Source of the DNA: JADHUC01 sp964617665
GTDB taxonomy: Bacteria; Planctomycetota; Planctomycetia; Pirellulales; Pirellulaceae
Direction of reading: 5' to 3'
Assembly (NCBI GenBank): GCA_964617665.1
Contig: CAZUAH010000635.1
Location: 1-7,660, forward strand
DNA length: 7,660 nucleotides
Shown here: positions 5,401 to 7,660 of the stretch, piece by piece
How positions within the stretch are numbered: position 1 is the first letter of the stretch
Layout of the letters: each line of letters starts with the position of its first letter
Translations under genes and position numbers: made by a program
Notes under the pieces: model-generated
The model's database searches: none
Told to the model about the DNA's origin: nothing
Seen by the model: the letters and a program-made list of their open reading frames with translations, nothing else

Positions 5401-5562
5401 TGCCTTTCTTCCTCATCTCCATTCAGAGTAGCAACACCTCATTGCCAGTAAAGGGTAGTCTGCCCACAACCTCCTTTTCTCTCCGGATGTGGACAGCTCC
5501 ACCCTTGACAGACAACAAGGTCTCCGTTGCTTTCCTTCCTTTTATGATGAGGAAGAAAGGCA
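5401..5562. repeat. 17-bp perfect inverted repeat bracketing 128 bp
   Basis: TGCCTTTCTTCCTCATC at 5401-5417 returns inverted as GATGAGGAAGAAAGGCA at 5546-5562. The enclosed 128 bases have no convincing gene. The right arm supplies the purine-rich sequence ahead of the small gene's start, so pairing of the arms in RNA could hide its ribosome site. No short direct repeat flanks the pair, so there is no sign that it was transposed on its own. Confidence 0.6.
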
Positions 5563-5574
5563 GGCTTGCTCATC

Positions 5575-5835
5575 ATGTTTTATTCTTACTGCCCACAAAA
5601 ACATATGAGCTACAAAGGAATCTTAAAAACACATCGAGAGGTGTTAAAGATCGTACTTCCGAATCAAAGAAAATTAAGAATTAACCAAGTCGATTGGGAT
5701 GATCTGACGTATGCAGCAGAGATAAACGGATTATCATTTGATAGACCGTTGGCCGAATTTGCTAAAGAGGCAATCGACAAACTAGGCATTAAACATAAAG
5801 ATCTGATTGTTGAATGCCGAGTTTATTGGAATTAA
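5575..5835 (+). CDS. Small protein of unknown function (86 aa)
   Basis: I do not recognise this protein. From ATG 5575 it has 86 residues; the stretch LKTHREVLKIVLPNQRKLRI is followed by an acidic helical part (VDWDDLTYAAEINGLSFDRPLAEFAKEAIDKLG) and a short end, LIVECRVYWN. It has no membrane segment or signal peptide. Start choice is open: TTG 5566, ATG 5575 and ATG 5605 are in frame. A purine-rich GGAAGAAAGG lies ahead of the first two, and the third has none. A strong terminator right after the stop supports a real transcript. It lies within the element with 19-bp terminal repeats, so it may be passenger cargo. Base composition is richer in GC than in the rep gene. Confidence 0.6.
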   Translation: MFYSYCPQKHMSYKGILKTHREVLKIVLPNQRKLRINQVDWDDLTYAAEINGLSFDRPLAEFAKEAIDKLGIKHKDLIVECRVYWN

Positions 5836-5845
5836 TTTTCTTTTT

Positions 5846-5878
5846 AAAAAAGCAGAGTTTAATAGCTCTGCTTTTTTT
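5846..5878. terminator. Bidirectional terminator after the small gene
   Basis: AAAAAAGCAGAG (5846-5857) and CTCTGCTTTTTT (5866-5877) form a 12-bp stem with an eight-base loop, with a T-run on the plus strand and the matching A-run on the other. It starts 11 bases after the stop codon at 5835. Confidence 0.9.
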
Positions 5879-5976
5879 GGAAGTAGGGGAGAGGGGTTTG
5901 AAAAAATTGCCCACCCGTTAAGGTAGAGCTTTAAGAAAAATCATTTTAATTTAATCAATCCTACCCAAATTAAGGT

Positions 5977-5997
5977 AAGCACAAAACGTGCTTTTCT
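5977..5997 (+). terminator. Weak hairpin with T-rich tail
   Basis: AAGCAC (5977-5982) pairs with GTGCTT (5988-5993) around five bases, followed by TTCTT. It is the first of two small terminator-like hairpins just outside the 19-bp-repeat element, possibly a back-up to the stronger one at 5846-5878. Confidence 0.4.
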
Positions 5998-6010
5998 TGC
6001 CCGCCCTTTT

Positions 6011-6034
6011 GCATTCAAAATTGAATGCTTTTTT
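6011..6034 (+). terminator. Rho-independent terminator
   Basis: GCATTC (6011-6016) pairs with GAATGC (6023-6028) around AAAATT, followed by six T. No gene ends close by, so it may guard against transcription into the structured block that follows. Confidence 0.6.
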
Positions 6035-6065
6035 ATAAAAAATAGGTTGGTTTTTTAATTGCCCA

Positions 6066-6115
6066 CCCCTACATAAGGGCCTACATACCAGGTATGTATA
6101 GGTCTTATGTAGGGG
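6066..6115. repeat. 50-bp near-perfect palindrome
   Basis: CCCCTACATAAG (6066-6077) pairs with CTTATGTAGGGG (6104-6115), and TACATACC (6082-6089) with GGTATGTA (6091-6098) around a single central A. Only four bases on one side and five on the other fail to match cleanly. Such a compact palindrome can extrude as a cruciform or fold in single-stranded DNA. It has no T-run, so it is not a terminator. AATTGCCCACCC, which overlaps its left end at 6057-6068, also occurs at 5905-5916. Confidence 0.75.
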
Positions 6116-6131
6116 TAAAAAACCATTTAAC

Positions 6132-6147
6132 CCCTGCTACCGCAGGG
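6132..6147. repeat. Tetraloop hairpin
   Basis: CCCTGC and GCAGGG form a six-pair stem around TACC. GCTACCGC (6136-6143), which spans this loop, is repeated at 6174-6181 inside the large inverted repeat that follows. Confidence 0.6.
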
Positions 6148-6151
6148 AAAC

Positions 6152-6329
6152 TTGTTCCCCCCAGTTCGTCGGGGCTACCGCCCGACCCCGATCTTTTAAA
6201 ACACTCCGCTATCGCTACATAAAAAGATCGGGGTCGGCCGCTAACGCTCCTAAATTTTGCAACCTTTCACGGCGTCGCTTCGCTCCTTGTTCTCGGGCAA
6301 AAGTTGGCCGACGAACTGGGGGGGAACAA
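6152..6329. repeat. GC-rich nested inverted repeats (candidate oriT or single-strand initiation site)
   Basis: The outer arms are TTGTTCCCCCCAGTTCGTCG at 6152-6171 plus one more G, and its inverted copy at 6308-6329 with one extra G. Inside, CCGACCCCGATCTTTT (6182-6197) and AAAAGATCGGGGTCGG (6222-6237) are a perfect 16-bp pair with a 24-base loop. The block is clearly richer in G and C than the rest of the plasmid and contains no convincing gene. Large hairpins of this sort are used as plasmid transfer origins, single-strand initiation sites or transposon ends. There is no relaxase here, so a transfer role would need one from another plasmid. The function is not established. Confidence 0.65.
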
Positions 6330-6334
6330 AAAAA

Positions 6335-6384
6335 GAGTTAGCTTCGCTAACTGGTTTAACTGGTTGGCTTACAGCCAACTGGTT
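6335..6384. repeat. Two tandem three-base-loop hairpins with AACTGG repeats
   Basis: AGTTAGC-TTC-GCTAACT (6336-6352) and GTTGGCT-TAC-AGCCAAC (6363-6379) are adjacent seven-pair hairpins. AACTGG occurs at 6349, 6358 and 6377, and also at 6314 in the right arm of the larger inverted repeat. They lie about 100 bases upstream of the next gene, either as part of its leader or as part of the structured block. Confidence 0.6.
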
Positions 6385-6475
6385 TTTAGGCTTGGTGCTT
6401 GCTTATGGCATCGGCTTGGTTTAATAAATAATGGTTATTTTGTTGTTTTTAAGTTGGAGGAAAAAGGAGAGCAGA
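6385..6475 (+). promoter_or_regulatory. Upstream region and ribosome site of the 433-aa gene
   Basis: AAGGAG at 6464-6469, six bases before the GTG at 6476, is the clearest ribosome site on the plus strand and fixes that start. No convincing promoter is seen: TTGCTT (6399-6404) with TAATAA (6422-6427) at 17 bases is the best pair and is weak. Confidence 0.5.
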
Positions 6476-7660
6476 GTGAAACTTGCTAAAGCAATTTTTG
6501 ATTATTTAAAAAATGATCCAGGCCTTACTAATGAAAAAGGGTTGGCCCTGGCTTATAAAAATTTGAAGAAGAATCAAGCGCATTTTATCATCGGAAAGGT
6601 TTGGAAAAAAACAGTTTATAGCCATGAGTTTTGTTTTAGGTTGATGGTTGATGTGAACATAACTGATTTAGATAAATTTGCTGAAAAGCAAATGTTAGAA
6701 GAGGAAGGGCATACAGAGTTTTTGCATTTTTATTGTGATAATATTTTTGATGCTGAATTTATGAAGGGTTATTTTTGGATGTACGATGGTTTCAGAGAAA
6801 ATTTTCCTTCCTTGTGTACCATTGTCGAAGATGAAGAAGGAAAGTGTGTTGAGAGGCGTAATTTTTTCACGGATTTGTGGGAATCATTAATACAATTACA
6901 TCCGAAATATGAAGAAGAGTTGAATGAAAAATTTGGAGTAAGAATTACCGGTGCCAGGATTGACCCTGTTATACATGAGGATTGGCAAGGAGGGGAAGAG
7001 AACATGATTTCAGAGCAAGATAGAAAATTGCTATTGGAAAACGATTATTTGAAATTGGTTGAATTGAAATGTGTTGCCCTGCAGAAAGATATTATTGAAA
7101 AAATGCAGAGAAGAAGATTTGACCAATACGGAATTAAGGTTGGTTCCGACGTGATCCCGGAAGGGGTAATGTTGAAATGGGAAATTAACCGTGATGATGT
7201 TTGGAGGGTGGCAGTTTATAGAAAGATTGAAGGTTTTTGTGAGGATAAATTTAGCTTAACGGATAATGGAGAGATAATAGTAGATACAGCCATTGATGGT
7301 GAGATGATGGATTATGTCGAGCCTGGGGTTTATTACTATACGGTTTTGTTTCAGTGTTTTAAAGAGGAAGGGAAATTTAAAAAGAAGAAAGTGAAAGATG
7401 GTAGAGTTTGTTTTTATGACAGATTTACTGTCAAAATCGAAGAGCAAAAGGAAGAAACAAAGTCAGCAATAGAAAGTCATAGAGAAGCAAAGAAAGAAGA
7501 AGTTGAGATACACAAAATAAATCTGGAGTTTAATGATAAGATTGACAAGGCCGACAAAGCAGCGACTGAGAAACGCCGGAAAGAAAACGAAGAGTGGTAC
7601 AAGATCTCCATTCAAGCTATCGACCTTGACCCCGACACAACCGAGGAAGAGAAACGGAAG
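6476..7660 (+). CDS. Unknown protein with beta-sandwich-like segment and coiled coil (continues at base 1)
   Basis: The frame opens at GTG 6476 behind AAGGAG and stays open for 395 codons to the last base of the window; with 1-117 it makes 433 residues. I recognise no family. Residues 1-175 are mixed helix and strand with many aromatics (FWMYDGF, HFYCDN). Residues about 223-322 read like a fibronectin-III or similar beta-sandwich (IPEGVMLKWEIN, WRVAVYRKI, VEPGVYYYTVLF). Residues about 323-375 are a charged coiled coil (EEQKEETKSAIESHREAKKE). The end is helical and charged. It has no signal peptide, membrane segment or enzyme motif, so it is probably cytoplasmic. It faces the DUF6602 gene tail to tail. 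It is the largest non-backbone gene apart from none of known role, and could be cargo or a structural or binding protein. Confidence 0.8.
   Translation, partial: MKLAKAIFDYLKNDPGLTNEKGLALAYKNLKKNQAHFIIGKVWKKTVYSHEFCFRLMVDVNITDLDKFAEKQMLEEEGHTEFLHFYCDNIFDAEFMKGYFWMYDGFRENFPSLCTIVEDEEGKCVERRNFFTDLWESLIQLHPKYEEELNEKFGVRITGARIDPVIHEDWQGGEENMISEQDRKLLLENDYLKLVELKCVALQKDIIEKMQRRRFDQYGIKVGSDVIPEGVMLKWEINRDDVWRVAVYRKIEGFCEDKFSLTDNGEIIVDTAIDGEMMDYVEPGVYYYTVLFQCFKEEGKFKKKKVKDGRVCFYDRFTVKIEEQKEETKSAIESHREAKKEEVEIHKINLEFNDKIDKADKAATEKRRKENEEWYKISIQAIDLDPDTTEEEKRK

Larger units (their letters stand above)
5309..5944. mobile_element. Small transposed element with 19-bp terminal inverted repeats (MITE-like, carries one gene)
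   Basis: TGATTTTTCTTAAAGCTCT at 5310-5328 is repeated as a perfect 19-bp inverted copy at 5925-5943. Outside each arm comes a single T and then the same 9-mer TTTAATTTA, at 5300-5308 and 5945-5953, as expected of a 9-bp target duplication. The 636-bp body has no transposase; it holds two 22-bp repeats, a 17-bp inner inverted repeat, one small gene and a terminator. Nine-base duplications are made by several IS families (IS4, IS1 and part of IS5), so it could be a non-autonomous derivative of one of these. The 9-mer is pure A/T, so chance is not excluded. Confidence 0.55.

Noticed and set aside
5505..5548. TTGACA at 5505-5510 with TATGAT at 5543-5548 as promoter of the small gene
   Set aside because: The two are 32 bases apart, far from the 16-18 needed, and no other -10 is suitably placed.
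5400..5684. A 94-codon plus-strand frame
   Set aside because: It overlaps the better-supported small gene in another frame, begins inside the inverted repeat, and has no ribosome site or recognisable sequence.
6304..6489. A 61-codon plus-strand frame starting at TTG
   Set aside because: It is made almost entirely of the inverted-repeat arm and hairpins, has no ribosome site, and overlaps the start of the 433-aa gene.
6769..7447. Minus-strand frames at 6769-7005 and 7256-7447
   Set aside because: Both are antisense to the 433-aa gene, which has a clear ribosome site and a long uninterrupted frame.

Overview
The window reads as a complete small AT-rich bacterial plasmid of 7,660 bp, opened inside one gene. 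The reading frame that runs off the right edge (6476 to 7660) stops exactly on a codon boundary. It continues without a break into the frame that enters at base 1 and stops at 115-117, giving one 433-residue protein across the junction. The backbone is typical of an iteron plasmid: a Rep_3-type initiator, 22-bp iterons with a DnaA box and an AT-rich stretch, and a ParA partition operon. The DNA is bacterial in style, with Rho-independent terminators, sigma70-like promoters and the standard code. Of the seven supported genes, six end in TAA and one in TAG; none ends in TGA. The host cannot be named from the sequence.

Layout. Minus strand, 2117 down to 122: a likely operon of parA, a small ParB-like partner, and a DUF6602 protein with a PD-(D/E)XK nuclease-like signature. 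AACGTT-centred operator-like repeats lie at both ends of the par pair. Plus strand, 2367-3044: a MerR-like DNA-binding domain fused to a coiled coil, with its own promoter. 3158-3531: the replication origin, with five clustered iterons plus two origin-proximal ones, a DnaA box, a candidate 95-nt RNA gene with promoter and terminator, and an inverted half-iteron at the rep promoter. 3562-4896: the initiator gene, followed by a strong terminator.

The remaining third is mostly non-coding and rich in structure. 5050-5296 holds three pairs of direct repeats in the order A-B-C-C'-B'-A'; the C pair resembles diverged iterons. 5309-5944 looks like a small transposed element with perfect 19-bp terminal inverted repeats and a 9-bp flanking direct repeat, carrying one small unknown gene. 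6066-6380 is a GC-rich block of nested inverted repeats and small hairpins, possibly a transfer or single-strand initiation site. From 6476 through the junction to 117 runs a gene of unknown function whose product has a beta-sandwich-like segment and a charged coiled coil.

How it fits together: Rep binds the iterons to start replication and probably represses its own promoter through the inverted half-iteron. ParA and its partner secure inheritance. The MerR/coiled-coil protein may help with copy control or segregation. The DUF6602 protein and the 433-residue protein are cargo of unknown role. No relaxase, transposase, toxin or resistance gene was seen.
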